This document shows, piece after piece, positions 13,873 through 21,011 of a DNA stretch of 39,130 nt (positions are counted from its first letter, which is position 1; each line of letters begins with the position of its first letter). Source of the stretch: Mycolicibacterium peregrinum (GTDB taxonomy: Bacteria; Actinomycetota; Actinomycetes; Mycobacteriales; Mycobacteriaceae); NCBI RefSeq assembly GCF_001665625.1, contig NZ_LZSY01000126.1, positions 1 through 39,130 of the forward strand, given 5' to 3'. The notes under the pieces were generated by a model. That model was not told the DNA's origin and made no database searches. It was given only the letters and a program-made list of their open reading frames with translations. Position numbers and translations under genes: made by a program.

Positions 13873-15228
13873 TTACATCGCGCTGGCTGCGACGGCGGCA
13901 GGCCGCAGCCGGGCGATGATGCCGTCGAGGTCGACAGCGAACATGTCGGGACGGAAGACGTGGCCCCCAGGCACCTCGTGCGCTTCGTACGGGATCCCGG
14001 CGTGGTCGAGCAGCCCCCGGAACTCGCGCTGGCCGGCGAGCACCTCCGTCTCGTTGGCGCTGTCGAACCAGTTGATCGGGTCCGGACTGGTGCCCGCGAC
14101 GAGGAACACCCGCTTGTTGCGGTAGCTCTCGATCCGCTCGACCGGGTTGTCGGCGCTGACCCTGGCCTGGTCCCAGAGCGGCGCGCCGTACACCGTTCCA
14201 CCGGCCAGATCCAGAACTGCCGACGTGATGTTCGCCCAGTGCACGACGAGGCCGAAATCGCGGCGCAGGCTCGCCGGGCCCGAATGGGCACTGACCGAGG
14301 CGAAGTGGCCGTAGTACTTGGCCGCGTACTTCAGCGCACCGAAGCCGCCCATCGAGAATCCGCCGACCGCTCGGCCGTCGTACTCGGCGTACGTCCGGAA
14401 GTTCGCCTCGATCCAGGGCAACAGCTGGGCGATGTGGAACGTCTCCCAGTTTCGCGGTCCCACGAATGAAGTGACCGGGTTGGAGTACCAGCCGGCATGC
14501 CCACCGTCGGGCATCACGACGATGATCGGCTTTCCGGCGGTCCAGTCACGGATGCCCATGAAGTCGAACGAGCGGAAATCGTCGTTGCCGCCGTGGAACA
14601 TGTAGAGCACCGGATAGGTCCGCCCGCTGGTGTGGTAATCGTCGGGAAGCAGGACGTTGACGCCGGGGTTCCAACCGATGGCCGCGGTCTGGAATCGGTA
14701 GTACCACAGGCGAGGATCGTTCTCGCTGCGATCCACGATCCGCAGACCGAAGCCGTCGCCGCGCCCGGTGAATATCACCAGCGTCTGCCCGGGGCTGATC
14801 GCGCCCGGGTCGGAGATGCCGTTCACGCCAGCGATCGGTGGATAGAACGTAGCGTCCCCGTAGAAGCGTGATGCCAACGCCGACAACGTATCTCCCGGAG
14901 CAACCTGGTACTTCCTGAGTTCCGGGATGATCAGTTGCCGGCCGGGATCGATACCGGCATCCGGGGCGATGCCATTGGCGGCGGCGATCAACCGCGACAG
15001 ATCGGCCTGCCCATAGAAGCGCGACGCCAGAGCAGGCAACGTATCCCCCGCGGCCACGGTGTATCGCGCATAGTCGGGAAAGAGCAGCCGTTGCCCCACT
15101 TGGATGACGTTGGGATCCGGCACCCCGCTGGCCGCGGCGATCAGCCGGTACCGCTCGGCATCCCCGTAGAACCGCAATGCCAACGCTGACAGCGTTTCCC
15201 CCGGCACCACCGTATGAATCCTGACCAT
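13873..15228 (-). CDS. Three-LysM domain protein fused to an Ag85-like esterase
   Basis: This 451-residue protein begins with three tandem LysM repeats (about 3-51, 55-103 and 106-153), each of the form 'YTV..GDTL.ALASRFYG'. LysM binds N-acetylglucosamine polymers such as peptidoglycan. Residues 160-451 form an esterase of the antigen 85/EstA type: the nucleophile is Ser292 in GGFSMGGFGAL, the His is in VPGGHVFRPD (H423), and MFHGGNDDF supplies the oxyanion loop. There is no N-terminal signal peptide; the first LysM starts at residue 3. AAGGAGG lies 6 nt before the ATG, so this start looks right. Export, if it occurs, would need a non-Sec route. Wall anchoring is inferred from LysM. Confidence 0.88.
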   Translation of the reverse strand: MVRIHTVVPGETLSALALRFYGDAERYRLIAAASGVPDPNVIQVGQRLLFPDYARYTVAAGDTLPALASRFYGQADLSRLIAAANGIAPDAGIDPGRQLIIPELRKYQVAPGDTLSALASRFYGDATFYPPIAGVNGISDPGAISPGQTLVIFTGRGDGFGLRIVDRSENDPRLWYYRFQTAAIGWNPGVNVLLPDDYHTSGRTYPVLYMFHGGNDDFRSFDFMGIRDWTAGKPIIVVMPDGGHAGWYSNPVTSFVGPRNWETFHIAQLLPWIEANFRTYAEYDGRAVGGFSMGGFGALKYAAKYYGHFASVSAHSGPASLRRDFGLVVHWANITSAVLDLAGGTVYGAPLWDQARVSADNPVERIESYRNKRVFLVAGTSPDPINWFDSANETEVLAGQREFRGLLDHAGIPYEAHEVPGGHVFRPDMFAVDLDGIIARLRPAAVAASAM

Positions 15229-15379
15229 GGTTCCCCTCCTTCAGTCGCAACTAGCTCTGGTCCTGGCGCTTGTCGTAACGACGCCGGTTGCCCCGATGTC
15301 AACAAGTCTAGGCCCGCGGCCGACAGCGTGAAATGGTTGACTTCTAAGGCATTACGAGTTCCCGGCACGCATACTCACG

Positions 15380-15385
15380 TACGCT
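15380..15385 (+). promoter_or_regulatory. Leaderless -10 box of the LLM oxidoreductase gene
   Basis: TACGCT is followed by exactly 6 nt and then the GTG at 15392, which has no Shine-Dalgarno. Confidence 0.45.
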
Positions 15386-15391
15386 GCCCAC

Positions 15392-16408
15392 GTGTACGTC
15401 GACGTGATGACCGTTCCCCAGCCGCTGTCTCGAATAGGTGACCTTGCCCGCCGTACCAAGTCCGCCGGATTCTCCGGACTCCTGCTCACCGAGACGGGCC
15501 GGACCGCGTATCTCAACGCGGCAGTCGCCTCGCAGTCCGCACCGGGCCTAGAGCTGTCGACCGGTGTGGCCGTTGCCTTTCCGCGAAGCCCGTTTGTCAC
15601 GGCGGCGTCGGCGTGGGAGCTCCAGGAAGCCACCGGCGGCAAATTCCGGCTCGGTATCGGAACCCAGGTACGCACGCATGTCGTGCGCCGCTACGGAATG
15701 GCCTTCGAACAGCCGGGTCCGCGCCTGCGCGACTACGTCTTGGCGGTCAAGGCATGCTTCGCTGCTTTCCGCACCGGCAAGCTCGAGCATCACGGCGAGT
15801 TCTACGATCTCGACTTCATCACTCCGCAGTGGAACCCCGGGCCGATCGATGCTGCCGATCCCAAAGTCGACATCGCCGCGGTGAATCCGTGGATGCTTCG
15901 CATGGCCGGTGAAGTCGCCGACGGCGTGCACGTCCATCCGATCGGTGAGCCGGGCTACATCGCGCGGCACGTACTTCCCAACCTGGCCGCCGGCGCGGCC
16001 AGGTCCGGCCGCTCCGCCGCCGACATCGCCAAGATCATCCCCGTCATGACGATCGTCGGCGACAGCGACGAGGAACGCGCCACCGAGCGCGAGTTCGTGC
16101 GGACCAGCATGAGCTTCTACGGGAGCACACCGAACTACGCCTTCATCTGGGACGAGGCCGGCTTCGAGGGCACGACCGCCCGACTTCGGGAGAAGCAGAA
16201 AGCCGGTGATATCGCCGGCATGGCAGCCCAGATCACCGATGAGCACATCGCCGCCTTCGCCACCGAATCCACGTGGGATGGACTGGCGGATGCGTTGACC
16301 GCCAAATACGGAGGAATCGCCACCCGCCTCGTGCTCTACAACGCGCTCAGCGGGCCCGGACGGCTCGAGCGGTACGGCGAGATCGCCAAGCGGTTGTCGG
16401 CAGGATGA
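15392..16408 (+). CDS. LLM-class F420-dependent oxidoreductase (TIGR03617-like)
   Basis: This 338-residue protein has the luciferase-like TIM-barrel features of F420-dependent oxidoreductases: SGLLLTETGRT near the start, ELSTGVAVAFPRSPF, WELQEATGGKFRLGIGTQV and AGEVADGVHVHPIG. Family members use reduced or oxidised coenzyme F420 for hydride transfer to diverse substrates. The opening VDVMTVPQPL is typical of the TIGR03617 subgroup. The substrate is unknown. The GTG start lacks a ribosome binding site and fits leaderless expression. Confidence 0.88.
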   Translation: MYVDVMTVPQPLSRIGDLARRTKSAGFSGLLLTETGRTAYLNAAVASQSAPGLELSTGVAVAFPRSPFVTAASAWELQEATGGKFRLGIGTQVRTHVVRRYGMAFEQPGPRLRDYVLAVKACFAAFRTGKLEHHGEFYDLDFITPQWNPGPIDAADPKVDIAAVNPWMLRMAGEVADGVHVHPIGEPGYIARHVLPNLAAGAARSGRSAADIAKIIPVMTIVGDSDEERATEREFVRTSMSFYGSTPNYAFIWDEAGFEGTTARLREKQKAGDIAGMAAQITDEHIAAFATESTWDGLADALTAKYGGIATRLVLYNALSGPGRLERYGEIAKRLSAG

Positions 16409-16425
16409 TGCGCCGAGCCAAGCTC

Positions 16426-16459
16426 GTAGCACTCTGCTACGCTTGTTTCAGAGTGCTAC
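16426..16459 (+). promoter_or_regulatory. Operator/promoter of the toxin-antitoxin pair
   Basis: GTAGCACTCTG (16426-16436) and CAGAGTGCTAC (16449-16459) are a perfect 11-bp inverted repeat with a 12-bp spacer. The spacer contains TACGCT (16438-16443), a TANNNT -10 candidate. A dimeric antitoxin bound here would cover the -10 box and start site, the usual mode of autoregulation. The antitoxin ATG is 13 nt beyond. Confidence 0.65.
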
Positions 16460-16472
16460 CAAGGAGGTTCTC

Positions 16473-16862
16473 ATGACCGAGACCGCAGATCGGGTGACGC
16501 GTTTCGCCGCAGACCTCGTCGATAGTGCGGCCGCAGAAGGTGCACGTCAGAGCCGGTCGGCCAAGCAGCAACTCGACCACTGGGCGCGGGTGGGTCGCGC
16601 TGTGTCGAGCCGGCACAGCGCCGCCCGTCGGAAGGTCGAGGCCGCCCTGGCGGGCGATATCCCGCTTCGGGAGCTGACCGCCGAAGAAGGCGCGGTGTTC
16701 GACGCCGAGATCGCGGCCTCCATCGAGGAGAGTTTGGCCCGCGCCGACTACGGTGCGACGCTGGCCGCCCGCGGCATCACCACGGTCGCGCTCGACGAGC
16801 ATGGCGAGATCGTGCAGTACCAACCGGACGGCAGCACCACGGTGCTGACGTCGCAGCAGTGA
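16473..16862 (+). CDS. ParD-like antitoxin
   Basis: This 129-residue, Ala/Glu/Arg-rich helical protein has the ParD-like antitoxin signature: DLVDSAAAEGARQSRSAKQQ followed by LDHWARVGRAV. The N-terminus probably forms the DNA-binding ribbon-helix-helix dimer. The C-terminus (GITTVALDEHGEIVQYQPDG) resembles a toxin-binding tail. A strong AAGGAGG precedes the ATG. It is followed after 37 nt by the zeta-like toxin gene and preceded by a perfect inverted repeat covering the promoter, so it probably represses its own operon. Confidence 0.78.
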   Translation: MTETADRVTRFAADLVDSAAAEGARQSRSAKQQLDHWARVGRAVSSRHSAARRKVEAALAGDIPLRELTAEEGAVFDAEIAASIEESLARADYGATLAARGITTVALDEHGEIVQYQPDGSTTVLTSQQ

Positions 16863-16887
16863 TCCCGGCTCACGCTGACCCGGGCCA

Positions 16888-16893
16888 TACCGT
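16888..16893 (+). promoter_or_regulatory. Leaderless -10 box in front of the zeta-like toxin
   Basis: TACCGT is followed by exactly 6 nt and then the GTG at 16900. This suggests that the toxin can also be transcribed without the antitoxin. Confidence 0.4.
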
Positions 16894-16899
16894 CGCGCA

Positions 16900-17478
16900 G
16901 TGAAGCGTCTCGATCTCGTCGTCGGATGTAACGGCGCCGGCAAGTCCACCTTCGTCGAACTCACCCTCTCCCCTCTGCTTCCGGGCAGCCCCTTCGTCAA
17001 CGCGGACGAGATCGCCAAGCGTCGCTGGCCCGCGGATCCGGCCCCGCACTCCTATGAGGCCGCGCTGGTTGCCGCCGAAACCCGGACCAAGCTCATCGAA
17101 CTCGGCGAGTCCTTCATCGCCGAGACAGTGTTCTCCCATCCCTCCAAACTCGAACTCGTCGACGACGCGCAGGCCGCCGGGTACACCGTGATCCTGCATT
17201 GCATCCTGATACCCGAAGAACTGGCGGTGCAGCGAGTGCACCACCGCGTGCAGGCGGGCGGCCACCATGTCCCCGAGGCGAAGATTCGTGAACGCTACCA
17301 ACGGCTTTGGGATCTCGTCGCAATCGCCGCGACGCGGGTGGACTCAACAACGTTCTACGACAACAGCGCGGTCACCGGCCCGCGGATCGTCGCTCAGATC
17401 GCCGGCGGGTTCGTCGTCGGATCACCCATCTGGCCGACGTGGACGCCGCCGACGCTCAATGCCCGATGGAACCGATAG
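16900..17478 (+). CDS. Zeta-toxin-like P-loop ATPase/kinase (COG4185-type)
   Basis: This 192-residue protein has a Walker A motif GCNGAGKST at residues 9-17. FVNADEIAKRRWP carries the putative catalytic Asp and SFIAETVFSHPSK follows. The ATP-binding region HHRVQAGGHHVPEAKIRERY resembles the 'RV..GGH.VPE..I..RY' signature of the zeta-like COG4185 family. Classical zeta toxins phosphorylate UDP-N-acetylglucosamine and block wall synthesis, and by inference this one may do so. It is paired with the ParD-like antitoxin rather than an epsilon antitoxin. The GTG start has no Shine-Dalgarno. Confidence 0.82.
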   Translation: MKRLDLVVGCNGAGKSTFVELTLSPLLPGSPFVNADEIAKRRWPADPAPHSYEAALVAAETRTKLIELGESFIAETVFSHPSKLELVDDAQAAGYTVILHCILIPEELAVQRVHHRVQAGGHHVPEAKIRERYQRLWDLVAIAATRVDSTTFYDNSAVTGPRIVAQIAGGFVVGSPIWPTWTPPTLNARWNR

Positions 17479-17483
17479 CGACC

Positions 17484-18128
17484 TCAGCTCGAGTCCACGG
17501 CTGCGAGGTGCTGGGTTGCCGAGAGTTCCAGCACCTGGCGGTTATGAAAGCGGTCGTCCTCGTACAAAGTGGTGATGCTGCCTGCTTTCCCCGCGAAGTT
17601 GACGTAGCCGACCGACGCCAGGGGCATCTTGATCCACGCCGCGATCACGAACGTCAGCGCAAATCCGTGCGTGACGATCACCTGATGGCTCACGTCCGCG
17701 GCGGTGATCGCCTCCATGGCCGCATAGATCCGGCGTGCGAACTCCTCTTTGGTTTCTGCGCCTCGGAGGCCTTCGCGGTGGGCCAGCCGATCGCCGCGCG
17801 CCGGCGGGGCGACGAACCGTTCATCGAGCCAGCGCTGCGGACGTCCTTCGGCTTCTCCGTATGACTTCTCCCGAAGTCGCGGATCCAAAACTTCGGCCGT
17901 GTGGAAGGTTTCGGCGATCACAGCGGCAGTTCGCTGCGCCCGCAGCAAGTCCGAGGACACGACTTTCACCGTGGTCGTCCCGGGAACTCGTGCCCGCAAC
18001 GCCTCCGCGAGGGTGTGAGCGTCTCGCAATCCCTTCGCGGTCAAGTCCGAGTCGAACCATCCCCCGACCAGCCCATCGACGTGATGTGTGGCTTCGGGAT
18101 GGGCGATCACATAGAGCTTCCGGCTCAT
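17484..18128 (-). CDS. Histidine phosphatase family protein
   Basis: This 214-residue protein has the phosphoglycerate-mutase-like fold. The usual RHG is replaced by AHPEATHH (H10 as probable nucleophile). The second motif VVSSDLLRAQRTAAVIAE and the late VIVTHGFALTF (second catalytic His) are intact. It likely removes phosphate from a small metabolite or protein. It lies 34 nt downstream of the SCNase activator gene on the same strand and is the last gene of that run. It also has its own TACGGT box 6 nt before the ATG, so it may be transcribed both ways. Confidence 0.85.
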   Translation of the reverse strand: MSRKLYVIAHPEATHHVDGLVGGWFDSDLTAKGLRDAHTLAEALRARVPGTTTVKVVSSDLLRAQRTAAVIAETFHTAEVLDPRLREKSYGEAEGRPQRWLDERFVAPPARGDRLAHREGLRGAETKEEFARRIYAAMEAITAADVSHQVIVTHGFALTFVIAAWIKMPLASVGYVNFAGKAGSITTLYEDDRFHNRQVLELSATQHLAAVDSS

Positions 18129-18134
18129 CAGCCG

Positions 18135-18140
18135 ACCGTA
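18135..18140 (-). promoter_or_regulatory. Leaderless -10 box of the histidine phosphatase gene
   Basis: On the minus strand, TACGGT is followed by exactly 6 nt and the ATG at 18128. No Shine-Dalgarno is present. Confidence 0.4.
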
Positions 18141-18162
18141 TCGAAACGACCTACCGGCCGGC

Positions 18163-18516
18163 TCAGGCCCCCTCGAGGCGCGTCCGGACGTCGCGCATCC
18201 GCTGGGCCAGTGTCTCTTCATCGATGACATGTCTGGCCACCAGGGAATGCGTAAGTGCGACAAGCTGGTTCTCTGGATACGGCAGCGTCACGTAGACCTC
18301 TTGTACCAGCCGGTCCTCGTCGGTTCGACGAGTGAGCAGCGGCAGTGTGACCCCTTCGTGGTCAAGTGCGTCGCACATCCCGTCCAGACTCGACTTCCAG
18401 GGCGGAACCGGGTTGGAGACGCCATACTTCTGCGCCATGCGGGGCCACGACTGTCCCCGACCGACCAGCTGTTCCAGCGTCCGGACCCTCACTGCGGTGA
18501 CGTCATCGTCGGTCAT
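18163..18516 (-). CDS. SCNase/nitrile hydratase activator (P15K/P14K-like)
   Basis: This 117-residue protein resembles the N-terminal domain of nitrile hydratase beta subunits (WPRMAQKYGVSNPVPPWKSSLD...). Activator proteins of the P14K/P15K type have this character and help cobalt insertion and claw-cysteine oxidation in the catalytic subunit. The gene begins 9 nt after the gamma subunit stop, with GAGGG 6 nt before its ATG, so it is clearly in the same operon. A complete beta domain exists in the upstream fused gene, so this is an accessory protein and not the missing subunit. Confidence 0.75.
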   Translation of the reverse strand: MTDDDVTAVRVRTLEQLVGRGQSWPRMAQKYGVSNPVPPWKSSLDGMCDALDHEGVTLPLLTRRTDEDRLVQEVYVTLPYPENQLVALTHSLVARHVIDEETLAQRMRDVRTRLEGA

Positions 18517-18525
18517 GCGCTGCCC

Positions 18526-19251
18526 TCAGTACCCCTCAGCCGGGCGGACGGCAGGATGCACCGGCCGGGGCGCATTCACGGTCACCCCGGGCTTGGGTAG
18601 GGCGACACCGATCATGCAGTCGCGGGTGACGATCTCGGCAAGCTGCTCCTCGGTCCAGTCCTCGGTTCCGGCGGGCCGGACCGGCAGCACCAGGAATCGA
18701 CGTTTGGAATTGGAATCCTCGACGCGGATTTCGACATCGTCGGGCAGGAAAAGCCCGAACTCACCGAGAACCTGACGGGGCCAACGCACAATTCGGCGTC
18801 GATAGTTGGGTGTCCGGTACCACTCGGGAGAATTCCCGAGCAACGGCCGCGGATAACACGAACACAATGTGCAGACGATCACGTGGTGCAAACTCGGCGT
18901 GTTCTCCAGTACTTCCAGAGCCGTGAAGTCACTGGGTGTACCGAAACCGGTCGGGTGCAACCAGTCGATCCCCACTTCCCGACTGGCGGCAATGGGATCC
19001 CTGAGCACCAGCTGCTTGTAGTCCGGATCGACCCATGCCTTCGCGACGAGTCGCGAGCCCGGTGCCGGGCCGATCTGCTCGACGAACTCGGTGTAGTGCC
19101 GGTGGTCTTCCGCGGTGAAGAGGCCCTTCTCGATCGCCAATTCGCGGAGCGCGATTTCCAGGACCTCGAAATCGGTCACTTCCTCGACCATCGGTGCCGC
19201 GTGCCGTTCCGGTGCTTCGTGATGCGTGTGCGCCGCGTCGTCGTGCGTCAT
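18526..19251 (-). CDS. scnC: Thiocyanate hydrolase gamma (catalytic) subunit
   Basis: This 241-residue protein has the metal claw motif VCTLCSC (C127, C130, C132), whose Thr marks the cobalt-type site of the nitrile hydratase family. In this family two Cys are oxidised to sulfinic and sulfenic acids. The rest matches my memory of the Thiobacillus thioparus thiocyanate hydrolase gamma subunit better than any nitrile hydratase alpha. Shared stretches include PMVEEV.DFE, RELAIEKGLF.AEDHR, SPEWYR.PNYRRR.VRWPRQ and TEDQLAEIVTRDC-like regions. The enzyme hydrolyses thiocyanate to carbonyl sulfide and ammonia. The His-rich N-terminus is also typical. AGGAAA lies 6 nt before the ATG. It starts 34 nt after the fused beta-alpha gene. 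Confidence 0.9.
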   Translation of the reverse strand: MTHDDAAHTHHEAPERHAAPMVEEVTDFEVLEIALRELAIEKGLFTAEDHRHYTEFVEQIGPAPGSRLVAKAWVDPDYKQLVLRDPIAASREVGIDWLHPTGFGTPSDFTALEVLENTPSLHHVIVCTLCSCYPRPLLGNSPEWYRTPNYRRRIVRWPRQVLGEFGLFLPDDVEIRVEDSNSKRRFLVLPVRPAGTEDWTEEQLAEIVTRDCMIGVALPKPGVTVNAPRPVHPAVRPAEGY

Positions 19252-19285
19252 GTCGGTTTCCTGTTCGTTCCGTCGAATGAGCGGT

Positions 19286-20110
19286 CTAACCGAGCGGCCG
19301 TAACCACAGTTCGGAGATCTCGGCCTGAAGGGTGTCGCCCTCGGCGCCCGCATACGGCTCCCACACGTCGGTCATGTTGAAGCGCACGATGTAGAACCAC
19401 TGAGGCTTCTGCTCTTCACGGTCGAATGCCTCGTCCTCGGGAACCAGACTTTCGTAGGACACCTCGGCGATGGTCCCCGGTTTCCCGCGCAGGTACTCCT
19501 GGGTGCGCGTGTAGAAGATGGTCGGGAGATCCCGCACCTGCACCCGATCACCGACGGCGAATCGAGGAGCGCCGGCCTGGCCGGCGAACCGCTGGGGGTC
19601 GCCCTTGCCGAGCGCCTCGATGTGATGGCGGTTCCTGGAGACGGCCGCTGGATCGCCCACCCCGCGCGGTGCGGCCGACAGGGCGTCGGCAGCACCGGTG
19701 GCAACCCGTGCGCGCACCTCGTCGACGCGCTCGAGCAACTCGCGAAGCGTGATGTGATCCTTCTCGACGAGGCACCGGGCGATAGCCCACACCCAACGTC
19801 CGTAATAGGGAAAGCCGTGATAGATCGTCCGGCCGACATCGACGTTTCCGAGCCGCCGTCGTTCTTCGGACGTCCAGATGCCACGCCAGCCGAGAACCTC
19901 ACACGTGACGAACGTATTGAGTTCCCACGCCTCTTCTTGCTTCTCCTCGAAGATCGCCGGCGCGTCGGGATCGCCGCCGACATCGTGCGGATTCTTCATG
20001 AAGGCGCTGAACAGAGTCCGATCGATCTGATCCGGATAGGGCCAGTCCTGCAACCGATGCAATGCCGGACGCAACTGGCTGACAAAATCGCCCATGGAAT
20101 TGTTGGCCAT
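19286..20110 (-). CDS. Fused thiocyanate hydrolase beta-alpha subunit
   Basis: This 274-residue protein joins two subunits that are separate in Thiobacillus. Residues 1 to about 145 resemble ScnB: KNPHDVGGDPDAP, EAWELNTFVTCEVLGWRGIW, EERRRLGNVDVGRTIYHGFP and PYYGRW. Residues 155-274 resemble ScnA: GDPQRFAGQAG, RFAVGDRVQVRDLPTIFYTR, GTIAEVSYES and PEDEAF. The latter is the SH3-like domain that packs on the catalytic subunit. Between them is an Ala-rich linker (about 140-155). Fusion is the state found in nitrile hydratase beta subunits, but both halves look like SCNase. The start has GAGGA about 10 nt upstream. It is the first gene of the operon. Confidence 0.85.
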   Translation of the reverse strand: MANNSMGDFVSQLRPALHRLQDWPYPDQIDRTLFSAFMKNPHDVGGDPDAPAIFEEKQEEAWELNTFVTCEVLGWRGIWTSEERRRLGNVDVGRTIYHGFPYYGRWVWAIARCLVEKDHITLRELLERVDEVRARVATGAADALSAAPRGVGDPAAVSRNRHHIEALGKGDPQRFAGQAGAPRFAVGDRVQVRDLPTIFYTRTQEYLRGKPGTIAEVSYESLVPEDEAFDREEQKPQWFYIVRFNMTDVWEPYAGAEGDTLQAEISELWLRPLG

Positions 20111-20150
20111 AATCCGTGTCCTCAGATGGATAAACGGTCTGCCTGCGGCG

Positions 20151-20187
20151 ACGCTATCACGGGCAAACGCCACCCGATGCCTATCGG
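20151..20187 (-). promoter_or_regulatory. Candidate promoter/operator of the thiocyanate hydrolase operon
   Basis: On the minus strand TAGCGT (20156-20151) is a TANNNT -10 candidate about 40 nt before the ATG. About 17 bp upstream, where the -35 would lie, is the perfect dyad CCGAT-GCCT-ATCGG (20174-20187). A regulator bound there could control thiocyanate induction. The remainder of the 20111-20325 gap is the divergent region shared with the FKBP lipoprotein gene. Confidence 0.35.
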
Positions 20188-20312
20188 AGAATCTTTGCTC
20201 CTCCCGGCAGCGGGTATTTGAATTTTCACGATGAAGACAGGATTGGGCGCGGGGACTTTGTCCACCGAGGCGTCGTCATGCGGCTATCGGCAGGCATAAC
20301 CCCGCGCCGCTG

Positions 20313-20318
20313 TAGCGT
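20313..20318 (+). promoter_or_regulatory. Near-leaderless -10 box of the FKBP lipoprotein gene
   Basis: TAGCGT is followed by 7 nt and the ATG at 20326. There is no ribosome binding site, so the transcript would start at or 1 nt before the ATG. Confidence 0.35.
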
Positions 20319-20325
20319 GACGCGC

Positions 20326-20964
20326 ATGAACTCCTTTCGTGTGCCTTCCACCGTTGCGCTCGTGGCCTGTGCCGCTTCGTTGACCATGACGCTTGCCGCA
20401 TGCGGCTCCGACACGGACACTTCTGCGTCGTCGGCCTCGACGAGCACGCCCTCGGTCGCTGAGGTACTCACCCCCTCGATCGCCGAGACGGCAACCGAAG
20501 CCAGCACCTGTCCCACGGCAGCACCCCAGAACGCCGGCGCCCCCGAATGGACGGTGTCCGGGGCGACCGGCAGTGTCGCGGTGACCGGGTCCACCGACAC
20601 GGCCGCACCTGTGGTGAAGGTGACCGGACCGTTCAGCGTGGCCGAAACCCAGGTACACACCCTGAAGGCGGGCGACGGGCCGGTCGTCGCACCCTCGGCG
20701 AACGTTTCGGTCTGCTACATGGGTGTCAACGGGCGCGACGGTTCGGTGTTCGACAGCAGCTACGAACGCGGCGAACCGGTCGATTTCCCCCTCAACGGTG
20801 TCGTGCCCGGCTTCCAGAAGGCCATCTCCGGGCAGAAGGTCGGGTCCACGGTGGCCGTCGCGATGACCTCTGCCGACGGCTACCCGCAGGGACAGCCCGC
20901 CGCGGGTATCCAGCCGGGTGACTCGCTGATCTTCGCGATCAAGATCCTCGACGCCCAGGGCTGA
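20326..20964 (+). CDS. FKBP-type peptidyl-prolyl isomerase lipoprotein
   Basis: This 212-residue protein has a lipoprotein signal with lipobox LAAC (C26), so it is predicted to be anchored outside the membrane. A Ser/Thr/Ala-rich linker to about residue 65 follows. The C-terminal FKBP domain contains VSVCYMGVNGRDGSVFDSSY, PLNGVVPGFQKAISGQKVG and GDSLIFAIKILD. FKBPs catalyse proline cis-trans isomerisation in folding proteins. The position of the active-site aromatic residues is only partly recognisable, so activity is not guaranteed. A small GCCCGG/CCGGGC hairpin (20973-20991) follows the stop. Confidence 0.88.
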   Translation: MNSFRVPSTVALVACAASLTMTLAACGSDTDTSASSASTSTPSVAEVLTPSIAETATEASTCPTAAPQNAGAPEWTVSGATGSVAVTGSTDTAAPVVKVTGPFSVAETQVHTLKAGDGPVVAPSANVSVCYMGVNGRDGSVFDSSYERGEPVDFPLNGVVPGFQKAISGQKVGSTVAVAMTSADGYPQGQPAAGIQPGDSLIFAIKILDAQG

Positions 20965-20999
20965 CTCACACCGCCCGGCCGGGGCCCGGGCAGGCTTGC

Positions 21000-21005
21000 G
21001 ACAAT
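21000..21005 (+). promoter_or_regulatory. Possible leaderless -10 box of the methyltransferase at 21012
   Basis: GACAAT is followed by exactly 6 nt and the ATG at 21012. It differs from TANNNT in the first base. Confidence 0.3.
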
Positions 21006-21011
21006 GCCTCC

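Noticed and set aside
18526..20110. Ordinary nitrile hydratase alpha and beta subunits
   Set aside because: The claw motif alone would fit, but the surrounding stretches of both proteins match what I recall of thiocyanate hydrolase subunits much more closely.
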